Source: CAZJQD01 sp964548165 [NCBI: uncultured bacterium] (GTDB taxonomy: Bacteria; UBA8481). From it: a stretch of DNA of 64,000 nucleotides. The stretch spans positions 1-64,000 of the forward strand of contig CAZJQD010000008.1 of NCBI GenBank assembly GCA_964548165.1. The letters are read 5' to 3'. Shown here in pieces: positions 47,228 to 55,698 of the stretch; positions within the stretch are counted from its first letter, which is position 1, and the number at the start of each line of letters is the position of its first letter. The notes beneath the pieces are model-generated. The model ran no database searches, was not told the origin of the DNA, and saw only the letters and a program-made list of their open reading frames with translations. Both the position numbers and the translations under genes were made by a program.

Positions 47228-50098
47228 ATGCACGCATACCACATCCGGCTCATGAGGACGATCCTGGTTCTCTTTTTCATGGGACTCACCGCGATCCTCC
47301 CGGCCCTGGCCCAATCCTCGGCGGGCGCGGGCAACATGGCGGCCCTGGCGCGCACCCATTATCAATTGGGCGTGCAGTACGAGCGTGGCGGCCAGCCCGG
47401 CAAGGCGATCGACGAGTATCGCAGCGCATTCGAGGCCGACCCCACGCTCCTTGATGCCTATATCCAGTGCGGCAATCTCCTGGTGCGTAGCCAGCGGTTC
47501 ACGGAGGCGGCCGAGGTGTACCGTCGCGCCGCGCAGGTGGATCGACGCCGCGCCGACCTCCAGCTCGTGCTGGGGGACATCTACCGCCAGCTCAACGACA
47601 CGCGGGCCGCGCGCGACGCCTACTCCGCCGTTCTCGCCCTGGAGCCCCAGCACCCGAAGGCGACCCTGGAACTGGCGCGCCTGCAGATGAAGAGCGGCGC
47701 CTGGGCCGAGGCCGTTCGCGTCCTGGACGCGAACCGCGCCTTGTCCAACGATCCCGGAGCCCTGGCGGTTCGTGCCTACTCCGAGCATCGCCTGGGGCGA
47801 CTGGATATCGCCGCCCAGCTCTACGAGCGGCTTCTCGAAGCCAACCCGGAGAATGGCGATGCGCGCCTCAACCTGGGCATCGTGGAGGCGGCCCGGGGCC
47901 GTACGGCCGAGGCCGTGGCGCAGTTCCAGCGCGCGACGCTCCTCGTCTCGGATAAGGCCCAGGCCTATCGCTACCTGGGCATGGCCCAGCTCGAAGCGGG
48001 CCGCGATCACGACGCGCTTGAGAGTCTCCGGCGCGCGGTCAGCGAGAACGGCTCCGATGTGGCCGCCCGCTACCGCCTGGCCCAGGTGCTCGTCAAGCTC
48101 TCCCGCCCGGTCGAGGCCGTTCAGCAGTTGGAGACCCTGCGTTCCTCCTCGGGAAACTTTCCCGAGCTGAGCGCGCTGCTGGGCCGGGCACTCCTGGCGG
48201 CGGGCCAAGTGCAGAGGGCGCGCGCCGAATTGGAGCGCGCTCATGCGGACAATCCCGGGGACACCGAGGTCACGCTGGCCCTGGCTGAGACCCTGCAGAA
48301 GGTTGGAGAGACGCGGCGGTCGCTGGAATTGTACGAGGCCGTGATCGCGCGCCGCAACGCACCGGCATTCGCCTACCGATCCGTGGCCGACCTGCATGCC
48401 TCGCTCGGTGACGCCGTGCGCGCTCTCGAGTATGAGCGTGCGTACCAGGACCGGCGCCAGCGCGAGGACATCACGGAGGCGGTCAGCACCGAGCGTCGCT
48501 CCTGGCAGATGCGTCTCGACGAGACGCGGAGCAACCTGGAGCGCCAGCTGGCGGAGACGCGTCGCAGTGCCGACGAGCGCGTGCGCGCCGCCGAGGCGCG
48601 GGCCCAGGAGGCCTCGGTCGCGGCCCGCACCCAGGCGCGGGCCTGGGACACGGCGGCGGAGTGGGCTCGGCTCCAGCGCCAGGTCGATGAGCGCGTGGCG
48701 GAGATTCGCCGCGAGATCGAGACCCAGTACGGGGCGCGACCGAACGGCACGCCGGCGGGCACGAGCGCGCCCGTTCCGGTCGGCACGGGAGTGCCTCAGT
48801 CCCTGGCCGATGCGCGCCGGGCCGTGGACCTGGCCGAGCAGAGGGCGATGGCGGCGGAGAACGAGCTGCGCCGCCTTCGCGAGGGGCGACTGGACACCAG
48901 CGCCCAGGCGGAGATCTGGGCGGCGCGCGCCGCTTCCGAGCAGGCGCGGCAGAAGATCCTCGAGCTCTCGGCCGCGATCGAGCGTGAGCGCGCGACGAGG
49001 GAAGAAGCGCAGGCGGGGGCCGAGCGCGTCCGCGCCGAGGCGACACGCGAAGTGCTCTCGATGCGCGCCCTCGTGGAGGGCGTGGATGCCGAGGTATGGC
49101 GTGGCCTGGGTGAGATTCGCGCGGACACCACGAATCTCCAGAACGAGGATCCGCTGGCGCGCCTGAAGTTCTATGTCCAGAACGTCCGGCTCTCGGCCGA
49201 CGCCCGGGTCTCGCGGGCCCAGCTTGCGGCCGAGCAGAGGCTCAACGAGGCCAGGACGCGCGCGGAGTCGCAGGTGGAGCGCATTCTCCGCGACGCCCAG
49301 GGCCAGGTTGATCGAGCCCGCGTCCAGGCCGCCGAGGAGGTTCGGCGCAGTCAGCAGGCCGCGGATTCGCAGGTTGCGCAGAGGGTGTCGCAGGAGCGGG
49401 AGCGCCTCGCCTCGGAGGCCCTGGCCCGGCGGATGGCCCAGGCCGAGCAGTTGCGGGCAAGCATCGAGGCGGATGCCCAGGTGCGGTTCCTCGAGGAGAA
49501 GGCCCAGATCGAGGCCACGTACGAGGCCGATCGCATCCGCATGCAACGGGAATACGACCAACAGCTCGAGCGCTTCCAGTCCGAGTACCAGCGTCGCCTC
49601 GAGGCGGCTCAGGCCGAGTCGCGGCGCGCGAGCGAGCAGGTCGAGGCGCTGACCCGGAACGACACGGGCCTGTTGATGCGCTCCGAGGTCTACCAGAGGC
49701 TCGTTCGCGAGAATGCGATGGTCCGCGAGGATCTCGCCGGCGCTCGGCGAAGGCTCGAAGAGATGGGCCGCGACAAGGAAGACCTGGTTCGCGAAGCGGA
49801 CGGGCTCCGGCGCGAGTTCGCCAACGTCCAGGCGCGGTTGGCGGCCCTGGAGCAGGAGTCGCGGCGCTTCTCGGGGATCGAGGTCCTGGCCGAGCCCCTG
49901 CGCGCCGGCGTCGACCTCAATGCCGCCACGCTCGCGGAGCTCCAGGCGCTTCCCGGGGTCGGCATCCAGGAGGCGCGCAACATCGTCTGGTATCGTGAGA
50001 ATGTCGGGCCGTTCCGCTCGACCGAGGAGCTCGTCAAGGTGCCGGGCTTCGAGGCCGCCAAGGCCCAGGCCATCCGCGCCCTCGTACGCGTCCGCTGA
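47228..50098 (+). CDS. Secreted TPR-coiled-coil protein with C-terminal ComEA-like HhH domain
   Basis: A 956-residue protein. Signal peptide (about 9-29, TILVLFFMGLTAILPALAQ); about ten TPRs (about 38-395, HYQLGVQYERGGQPGKAIDEYRSAFEADP onward); a long Arg/Glu/Ala coiled coil (about 400-885); and a C-terminal helix-hairpin-helix domain (about 892-952) with VDLNAATLAELQALPGVG and ARNIVWYRENVGPFRS, the pattern of ComEA, the periplasmic DNA receptor in natural transformation. ATG 47228 is chosen for GAGG 6 bp upstream and a direct signal peptide. The combination of TPR, coil and HhH in one exported protein is one I do not know as a described family. The HhH may bind DNA or may be a protein-interaction version. 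Confidence 0.75.
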   Translation: MHAYHIRLMRTILVLFFMGLTAILPALAQSSAGAGNMAALARTHYQLGVQYERGGQPGKAIDEYRSAFEADPTLLDAYIQCGNLLVRSQRFTEAAEVYRRAAQVDRRRADLQLVLGDIYRQLNDTRAARDAYSAVLALEPQHPKATLELARLQMKSGAWAEAVRVLDANRALSNDPGALAVRAYSEHRLGRLDIAAQLYERLLEANPENGDARLNLGIVEAARGRTAEAVAQFQRATLLVSDKAQAYRYLGMAQLEAGRDHDALESLRRAVSENGSDVAARYRLAQVLVKLSRPVEAVQQLETLRSSSGNFPELSALLGRALLAAGQVQRARAELERAHADNPGDTEVTLALAETLQKVGETRRSLELYEAVIARRNAPAFAYRSVADLHASLGDAVRALEYERAYQDRRQREDITEAVSTERRSWQMRLDETRSNLERQLAETRRSADERVRAAEARAQEASVAARTQARAWDTAAEWARLQRQVDERVAEIRREIETQYGARPNGTPAGTSAPVPVGTGVPQSLADARRAVDLAEQRAMAAENELRRLREGRLDTSAQAEIWAARAASEQARQKILELSAAIERERATREEAQAGAERVRAEATREVLSMRALVEGVDAEVWRGLGEIRADTTNLQNEDPLARLKFYVQNVRLSADARVSRAQLAAEQRLNEARTRAESQVERILRDAQGQVDRARVQAAEEVRRSQQAADSQVAQRVSQERERLASEALARRMAQAEQLRASIEADAQVRFLEEKAQIEATYEADRIRMQREYDQQLERFQSEYQRRLEAAQAESRRASEQVEALTRNDTGLLMRSEVYQRLVRENAMVREDLAGARRRLEEMGRDKEDLVREADGLRREFANVQARLAALEQESRRFSGIEVLAEPLRAGVDLNAATLAELQALPGVGIQEARNIVWYRENVGPFRSTEELVKVPGFEAAKAQAIRALVRVR

Positions 50099-50165
50099 AC
50101 CTCAGCCGACGGACTGAGGATTTCGGGAGTCTGCCGCCGACTTTTGCTATGATGCCGGGCAGGTC

Positions 50166-51725
50166 ATGAAGAGCTTCGCCTTGCCATCGGTAGTCCTCGT
50201 CCTCGCGCTCACCTCGCTTGCGGTTCCCGCCGTGGCGCAGGCGGCCGTCTCCCCCCGTGACACGACGCTGGCCGAGATGGCCGCGGGTCTTCGAGCCAGC
50301 GACGAGGCGGTTCGCCGCATCGTCGAGCGCGCGATGGCGGCCGTGGAGCTCGCCGAGGCGCGCGCCAACCGCGAGGTGGCCCTCGCCCAGATTCGGATTG
50401 CCGATCTCGAGCGCGCCGTGGCGGCCCAGGGCGCGGAGATCGAGGCCTGGAAGCAGTCCGAGGCCGAGCTGGGGATCGCGTTGAATGCATCGCTGGCCGA
50501 GGCGGATCGCCATGCGCGGGAGGCCAGCGCCGCGGTTATGGAGCGCGATGATGCCCGGGCGCAACTGGCCGCCGCGCGCCTGGAATTGGCGGCGCTTGCC
50601 GAGTGGCGGGACACGGCGACGCGGGCCACGGCCCAGGCGCGTCGCGCGCTCGCGGAACGCGAGGAGCTGGCCGAGCGCCTCTCGGCCATGCATGCCCAGT
50701 TCGGTCTCAGTGAGCAAGCCGTGACGGAGGCGCGGGCGCGGGCGGAGGCCCTGGTCGCGCTCTACGGGGATACGCTGGCGGCCCTGGGCCGCGAGAACGA
50801 GACGCTGCGGGCCAGCATCGGCCAATTCCAGGATCGCATCCAGGCCTACCAGCACCGATCCGGCGTGATGGAGGAATCCTTGCGACAAGAGGCAGCCCGC
50901 GCCGCGTCCTGGGAGACCGCGATCGTCGAGATGCGGGCTCGGGTGGCGGAACATGACCGCGTCCTGGCGGAGGAACGATCGGCCAGGGCTTCGGAGCGGC
51001 GCCAACTGGCGGACAGCCTGGCCTGGGAACGCGGGCGGGCAGCCGATCTCGGTCGGGCCCTGGACGCGGAGCGGGCGAGGCTAGGCGACCTCGAGGCGCG
51101 GCACGCCGCGTTGACGGAATCCGAGCGGGCGGCGCGCGCGGCCCTGGCGGCGGGCGCGGGATTGACCGAGACCGTCAACGCCGTCATGGCCGAGCGTGAT
51201 GCGCTGAGGATCGAACTCCAGAGCACGGTGCAGGTCCTGAACGATGCGGCGACCGCGCTGGCATCGGCGCGCGCCGAGCGGGACGAGGCCCGGCGCGGCA
51301 TCGCTCCCGTAATGCCCTCGGAGGCGTCGCAGGTCGCATTGCTCGAGGCTCGACTGGCGGCCCGTGACCGCGAGATCGCGGCGCTTCGCCAGGCCCTGCT
51401 GGCCGTCTCCTCGCCACTGTCCCCTGGCGCTGTCGTCACCGTGCCGGTCGAGACCGCGCCGCCCGTGGCCGCCACGCCGGTCGTGATCCCGCCGGCTCCG
51501 GTCGTCCCGCCTGAAGTCCCGGCCTATGATTTTGACCCGATGCGCGGAAGTTATGACGACCTGGCCTCCATTCCCGCCGTGGGACCGACGCGGGCGCGGG
51601 CCATCGTCTGGTATCGCGAGAACGTGGGGCCGATTCGCGGCGAGAACGATCTCAAGTCCGTCCCTGGTTTCAACGATGATCGGATCAGGCTGTTGCGCCC
51701 CTTCTGGCGCTCGAAGGAGAACTGA
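50166..51725 (+). CDS. Secreted coiled-coil protein with C-terminal ComEA-like HhH domain
   Basis: A 519-residue protein: signal peptide (1-22, SFALPSVVLVLALTSLAVPAVAQA), a coiled coil over about 30-430 rich in Ala/Glu/Arg, a Pro/Val-rich hinge (about 430-455), and a C-terminal HhH domain (about 458-519) with DDLASIPAVGPTRARAIVWYRENVGPIRG. The HhH shares the string IVWYRENVGP with the preceding protein, so the two are related at that end while this one lacks TPRs. They are 67 bp apart and likely co-expressed; a TATGAT -10-like box lies at 50148. The pair may form mixed coiled-coil fibres or receptors in the periplasm (inference). Confidence 0.72.
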   Translation: MKSFALPSVVLVLALTSLAVPAVAQAAVSPRDTTLAEMAAGLRASDEAVRRIVERAMAAVELAEARANREVALAQIRIADLERAVAAQGAEIEAWKQSEAELGIALNASLAEADRHAREASAAVMERDDARAQLAAARLELAALAEWRDTATRATAQARRALAEREELAERLSAMHAQFGLSEQAVTEARARAEALVALYGDTLAALGRENETLRASIGQFQDRIQAYQHRSGVMEESLRQEAARAASWETAIVEMRARVAEHDRVLAEERSARASERRQLADSLAWERGRAADLGRALDAERARLGDLEARHAALTESERAARAALAAGAGLTETVNAVMAERDALRIELQSTVQVLNDAATALASARAERDEARRGIAPVMPSEASQVALLEARLAARDREIAALRQALLAVSSPLSPGAVVTVPVETAPPVAATPVVIPPAPVVPPEVPAYDFDPMRGSYDDLASIPAVGPTRARAIVWYRENVGPIRGENDLKSVPGFNDDRIRLLRPFWRSKEN

Positions 51726-51728
51726 ACG

Positions 51729-52178
51729 ATGACCAACCTGCGAAGCGTGGTGACCCTGGGTATCCTGGCGGCGGTCCTGGCGTCTGCGGCCTGCACGGCG
51801 CCACAGACCCAGGCCGACCCGGCTTCGTCCGGCGGCGATATCAACTATCTTCAGCCCCTGCAGACCTCGCCCGAACTGCGCATCCGCGACCTGCCTGTCC
51901 CCGCCGGATTCACGTACAAGGCCGATCGCTCGGTCATCCTGGAGTATGGACCGACGCTGGCGGCGACTCTTCTGTACGAGGGAAGCTCCTCGATCGGCGA
52001 TGTCATCGCGTTCTATCGGCGCGAGATGGAGAAGTTCGAGTGGACGACGAAGGCCGTCTTCGAGCGTGAGGAGGTCAAGATGATCTTCACGAAGGAAGGC
52101 CGCTACTGCGCGGTGACGTTGCGCGGGTCTTCCGGCCTGGGCCGGCGCACCACCATCACCATCGATTACGTCCCCTGA
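51729..52178 (+). CDS. Small lipoprotein, unknown function
   Basis: A 149-residue protein with a clear lipobox (LASAAC, Cys22), so a substrate of the Lgt/LspA/Lnt pathway encoded in part at 1.4 kb. After a short linker, a compact domain (about 50-149) contains GFTYKADRSVILEYGPTLAATLLYEGSSSIGDVIAFYRREMEKFEW and a beta-rich end with VKMIFTKEGRYCAVTL. This looks like a recurrent small envelope-lipoprotein domain, but I cannot name it. It begins 3 bp after the coiled-coil HhH gene. Confidence 0.75.
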   Translation: MTNLRSVVTLGILAAVLASAACTAPQTQADPASSGGDINYLQPLQTSPELRIRDLPVPAGFTYKADRSVILEYGPTLAATLLYEGSSSIGDVIAFYRREMEKFEWTTKAVFEREEVKMIFTKEGRYCAVTLRGSSGLGRRTTITIDYVP

Positions 52179-52191
52179 TCCCGTTCCATCC

Positions 52192-53484
52192 GTGACGGGG
52201 ACCCGCTCGTTGTTTTTCCAGGGAGTTCTCATCGCGGCACTGCACCTGGTCGCGACCGGAACGGTAGCCGCCGAGCCGATGCCCAGCGATGCCTGGTTTG
52301 CCGCCGTCGGACGCGGCGATATCGCAACAGTGAGAGCGATGGTTTCCGCCGGCGCGACGGTCGATGTTCCCAGCCGCGTCCTGGGTCGCACGGCACTCAT
52401 CCTGGCGGCCAGTTTCGGACACGGGGAACTCTGCCAGGTCCTTCTCGATGCGGGAGCATCGGTCGAGGCTCGAGAGTCGCGGACGGGGCGTACGGCTCTC
52501 CATTACGCGGCGCGTTCCGGGTTCCGGGACATCGTGGATCTGCTCCGGCAACGAGGCGCCAATCCGAAGCGCCGCGATGAGCTATCCGGTCTCGACGCCG
52601 CCGGATTCGCATTAATGGGCGGTCATGATGCGCTGGCCCGCGAGCTGGCCGGGACGGTGCACGTCCCGCCGCCGACGGCGGGATTCGCTTCGCCACCATC
52701 TCCTCCGGTGGTCCATCGGCCGGAAGGGCGCGGTGAGCCGGAGGCCGCGGTCGCGCGCCCGGACTCCGTCGCCGCCACGCGGCACGTGTCGGCACCGCGT
52801 TCCGATTCCCCCCTGCGCTCGGATGACGACGGCGAGACCCTGCCGCTTGCGTGGTTGTGGGACACGGCCCCGGCGGGAGGCGCGCAGGGACTCCTTGATG
52901 CGGCCGTATTCGAGGGAGTTCGCGCCTATAGCGTCGCCGCCGTCGACTCCGCGTTGGCCGCCGGAGGGCGCGTCGATGGTCGGGACTGGGACGGCTTCAC
53001 GCCCCTCTTCCTCGCCGTGCTCCGCAACGACTCGAACATGGTGCGGGCACTCCTGGAGCGGGGCGCCGTGGCGGAGACCCGCGATCGCGTCGGCTGGACA
53101 CCGCTCCTGCATGCCGCGTGGAAAGGGTATGCGAGCATCGTGCGCATCCTCGTCAACCACGGCGCCCTCGTCGAGGCGCGCGGCGTGGATTCGTCGACAG
53201 CCCTGCACCTGGCGGCGGAGCGCAATCACTACCAGGCGATCGAGACGCTCATCGATTTGGGATCGCGCGTGAACCTGAGGACCCGGGACAACCGCTATGT
53301 CGGCTGGACACCGCTCATGATCGCCGCCGCCCGCGGTAACGATGTCTCGGTCGGCTACCTGCTGCGGGCTGGCGCAAAGCCGAACCTTCGCGGGCAGAAC
53401 GGGTGGACGGCCCTTAAGGCGGCCTTCATGAATTATCGCACCATGGCGGCCGAGATCCTCAGGATGCACGGCGCGGAGATGTAG
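52192..53484 (+). CDS. Secreted ankyrin-repeat protein
   Basis: A 430-residue protein. Start GTG 52192; signal peptide about 1-28 (LFFQGVLIAALHLVATGTVAAEP). Two groups of ankyrin repeats: about 32-160 (RTALILAASFGHGELCQVLLDAGASVEAR, TGRTALHYAARSGFRDIVDLLRQRGAN) and about 240-428 (GFTPLFLAVLRNDSNMVRALLERGA, GWTPLLHAAWKGYASIVRILVNHGA, GWTPLMIAAARGNDVSVGYLLRAGA), separated by a Pro/Arg-rich linker. It closes the long plus-strand run and sits 13 bp after the lipoprotein. Exported ankyrin proteins are usually protein-binding; partner unknown. Confidence 0.85.
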   Translation: MTGTRSLFFQGVLIAALHLVATGTVAAEPMPSDAWFAAVGRGDIATVRAMVSAGATVDVPSRVLGRTALILAASFGHGELCQVLLDAGASVEARESRTGRTALHYAARSGFRDIVDLLRQRGANPKRRDELSGLDAAGFALMGGHDALARELAGTVHVPPPTAGFASPPSPPVVHRPEGRGEPEAAVARPDSVAATRHVSAPRSDSPLRSDDDGETLPLAWLWDTAPAGGAQGLLDAAVFEGVRAYSVAAVDSALAAGGRVDGRDWDGFTPLFLAVLRNDSNMVRALLERGAVAETRDRVGWTPLLHAAWKGYASIVRILVNHGALVEARGVDSSTALHLAAERNHYQAIETLIDLGSRVNLRTRDNRYVGWTPLMIAAARGNDVSVGYLLRAGAKPNLRGQNGWTALKAAFMNYRTMAAEILRMHGAEM

Positions 53485-53699
53485 GCCCGGCACCAAGATC
53501 GGGGGTACGGGCTCCCGGTGATCGTGGATCGGCCCCTGTCGTCTTCAACCCGCCGCTCTTCTACCCGGCATGCCTGCTGGGCCACCTCAATTTCACTCAC
53601 GCGGTCATCGGAGTGATGGCCGTGGTACCGCTCTTTCTCGCCGCGCGCCACTGGCTCGGCAATCGCGTGGGCGCGGCGTCCGTCGCGTCCCACAGGCGA
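53485..53699 (+). other. Intergenic stretch between convergent genes, possible short coding remnant
   Basis: 215 bp between the ankyrin gene and the convergent deacetylase gene. One plus-strand frame reads a protein-like string (NPPLFYPACLLGHLNFTHAV followed by a hydrophobic segment and ARHWLGNRVG) at about 53549-53670, but with no start or ribosome site, and the frame runs into the antisense of the deacetylase gene. It may be a decayed gene end or chance. No terminator hairpin with a T-run is seen. Confidence 0.25.
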
Positions 53700-54728
53700 T
53701 CATCCTGGCATGCGCGCCATGAGCTTCCATGGCCGCATCCAGACGAAGGCGGGAAACCCTTCGATGGCCCAGCTGAAGGGGAGGGGATCGTCATTGAAGA
53801 CATCAAGCCGCGGCCAGGCCCATGGCGCGTGATCGGCGCGCGCCACTCCGGGCGTGGCCATCAGGCACGAACAGTATCCCAGCCGCGCGAGTTCGGGTCC
53901 GACCACGGGAGACGTGTCCCGGGCCTGTCCATAGGGATACGAAAAGAAGGCCGGTGGTCTGCCCGTCAGGGCTTCAATTCGCTCGTGAGCGCCGCGGATC
54001 TCGGCCAGCGCGTCGGAGGGTGATAGGGAACCGAAGGAGGAATGCGTCGTTCCGTGACTGCCGATGACATGCCCCGCGCGGTGCAGGGAAACAACCTCGT
54101 TCTCGTCCAGGTAGAGTCGACTTTCACCTGGCGAAGGGGGACACAGGCCGGTCTCCCGGAGAATTCGCTCCAGCAGGCTTTCCCGTTCTTCGCCGTACAC
54201 CGTGCCGCGCAGGGAGGTTTCCAGGGCCTTCGCCGACTCCCAGCGACCATCCGTGGCCTGTCGAACCACCCTGTCCGCTGCGGGACCGACGCGACGGCGC
54301 CACCAGAACCAGCGATGCAACCAGAGATAGCGCCGGTTGCCGACGCCGTCGGTGGCGAGAAAGAAGGCGGCCGGGATCCCGTGGCGTTCCAGTATGGGGG
54401 CGGCGATCCGCGCGTTATCACCGAAGCCGTCGTCGAACGTGATCGTGACGATGCGGTCCTCGCCGCGTGTAGACGCCGCGATGAACTCGTTCAAGCCGAG
54501 AACGCGATAGTGCTTGAGCAACCACAGGAGTTGCTCCTCGAAATGACCGGGTGTCACGTAGAGGCCGAGCGCATCCGGGATGAAATCATCATTTTGATCC
54601 CGGATCCGGTGATAGAGCAGGATCCGTCCGATCCCCTTGCGCCGGCGCAACCGTTCGAGGCCACCCAGGCCCGACGCCACTTTCATGCCTGTTCGCGCGC
54701 AGGCGTGGGCCACGGAGCGGAGGCTCAT
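53700..54728 (-). CDS. Polysaccharide deacetylase (NodB family)
   Basis: A 342-residue CE4-type enzyme removing acetyl groups from N-acetyl sugars. Motifs: TFDDGFGDN (near 106-114, catalytic base and metal Asp), SHGTTHSS (metal His pair, about 218-225) and SYPYGQ (near 264). An N-terminal segment of about 35 residues precedes the domain; no signal peptide is evident, suggesting a membrane-face or cytoplasmic role as in lipid-linked sugar editing. The start at 54728 overlaps the formyltransferase stop (ATGA), so the longer open frame upstream is not coding. First in the minus-strand glycan cassette to be listed here, but last in its transcription order. Confidence 0.92.
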   Translation of the reverse strand: MSLRSVAHACARTGMKVASGLGGLERLRRRKGIGRILLYHRIRDQNDDFIPDALGLYVTPGHFEEQLLWLLKHYRVLGLNEFIAASTRGEDRIVTITFDDGFGDNARIAAPILERHGIPAAFFLATDGVGNRRYLWLHRWFWWRRRVGPAADRVVRQATDGRWESAKALETSLRGTVYGEERESLLERILRETGLCPPSPGESRLYLDENEVVSLHRAGHVIGSHGTTHSSFGSLSPSDALAEIRGAHERIEALTGRPPAFFSYPYGQARDTSPVVGPELARLGYCSCLMATPGVARADHAPWAWPRLDVFNDDPLPFSWAIEGFPAFVWMRPWKLMARMPG

Positions 54729-55549
54729 CGATGGTCCGGCGGCTCGGGGACGAGGATGCCTCGGCGAAGATCCCGGAGACATCGCGCGCGGTAGCCGGGG
54801 GCCGGAGCCCGGTAGACCTTCCCCCCGGGCCTGGTCGCTTGAGGCGAGGCGGTCCGATCGACGATCGAGCGCACCAGGCTCGGAAGCCGTTCCACCGCGC
54901 GCCGAAGGCAATCATCGTAGCAATCCTCCGGATCCCGGTATCCTCCCTGGTGAATGATCTGCTCGTGGTGGATCGGGCCGCGATCGAGCTCAGGGGAAAT
55001 CTCGTGGAACGTGAAGCCGACGGGCCCGCCAGTGACCAGCGCCCAGAAGATCGTCTCGGTTCCGCGATAATGGGGGAGTATCCCCGTGTGGTAGTTCAGG
55101 ATGGTCCCGGAAACGAGTCGCAAGGTCTCTGCCGAGAGAATCCGGGTTCCGGCGACGAGCACGTGGTCCAGTTTTTGAGCCTCGAGGACGACCGCGGCTT
55201 CCGGGGAGTTGAGATCCGAGACGATGGTCACGGGCACGCCGAACCGACGCGCCACGTCCGCGACCGGGGTTGCCTGCCGGCGGCGGCGGTGGAGCCAGCG
55301 GGCCGGCCATAGCAGGGCCCGTGGGACCAGGGAAAGCCCCTCGGATTTCAGGCGGGCGCGCCAATGTCTTGCCGTGGCGCGAGGACCGCTTCCCGCGTCG
55401 ATCGTGACGATCAAGTCATAGCCTTCCGGGGCGAGAGCGGTGACGAACGCGGCGCCGGAGAAGGAATGGGGAACGGTCCAGATGCCGATCCGCGCCGGGC
55501 TCGAATGGGCGGACAAGTCCATGCCGGATGAACGATCAGGTCTCTCCAT
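54725..55549 (-). CDS. Formyltransferase-family protein (Fmt/sugar N-formyltransferase-like)
   Basis: A 274-residue protein with a formyl_trans_N domain. The catalytic Asn-x-His is in NYHTGILPHYRGTETIFWAL (about 153-172), and the catalytic Asp lies in ELDRGPI (about 187-193). The HLLP/YRG block is what identifies the fold. It lacks the C-terminal tRNA-binding domain of methionyl-tRNA formyltransferase and sits among glycan genes, so N-formylation of an amino sugar, using formyltetrahydrofolate, is more likely than tRNA modification. ATG 55549 has AAAGGA 9 bp upstream. Coupled to the deacetylase: deacetylation then formylation of the same sugar amine is a plausible pair, as in ArnA/ArnD chemistry run in a different order (inference). 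Confidence 0.85.
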   Translation of the reverse strand: MERPDRSSGMDLSAHSSPARIGIWTVPHSFSGAAFVTALAPEGYDLIVTIDAGSGPRATARHWRARLKSEGLSLVPRALLWPARWLHRRRRQATPVADVARRFGVPVTIVSDLNSPEAAVVLEAQKLDHVLVAGTRILSAETLRLVSGTILNYHTGILPHYRGTETIFWALVTGGPVGFTFHEISPELDRGPIHHEQIIHQGGYRDPEDCYDDCLRRAVERLPSLVRSIVDRTASPQATRPGGKVYRAPAPGYRARCLRDLRRGILVPEPPDHR

Positions 55550-55608
55550 CCAGGTGGTCCTTTCGAGGAGTTTCGAACGAGATCCGGCAGGGGACCGTAA
55601 CCGAGGAT

Positions 55609-55630
55609 GCTACGCCCGGACGAGCGTAGC
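55609..55630. other. Short perfect inverted repeat
   Basis: GCTACGC (55609-55615) and GCGTAGC (55624-55630) around an 8-nt loop, upstream of the formyltransferase gene. Could be a weak terminator of the upstream methyltransferase message or an operator; no T-run. Confidence 0.25.
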
Positions 55631-55698
55631 GAACGGCGGAGGGCGGAGTCAAGCGCGTGCCCCCCGCGGCATTGTCGGCGGCATCTTCTCCCGCGGGA

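Noticed and set aside
47192-49561. 789-codon antisense frame opposite the TPR-coiled-coil-HhH gene
   Set aside because: Leu/Arg/Gly-rich translation mirrors the repetitive sense codons; no recognisable fold.
50100-50119. Rho-independent terminator after the TPR-HhH gene
   Set aside because: A 6-bp CCTCAG/CTGAGG hairpin exists but no T-run follows; the next gene is close and likely co-transcribed.
53613-54023. 136-codon plus-strand ORF opposite the deacetylase
   Set aside because: Most of it is antisense to NodB-domain coding sequence and it has no ribosome site; only the first part might be a remnant.
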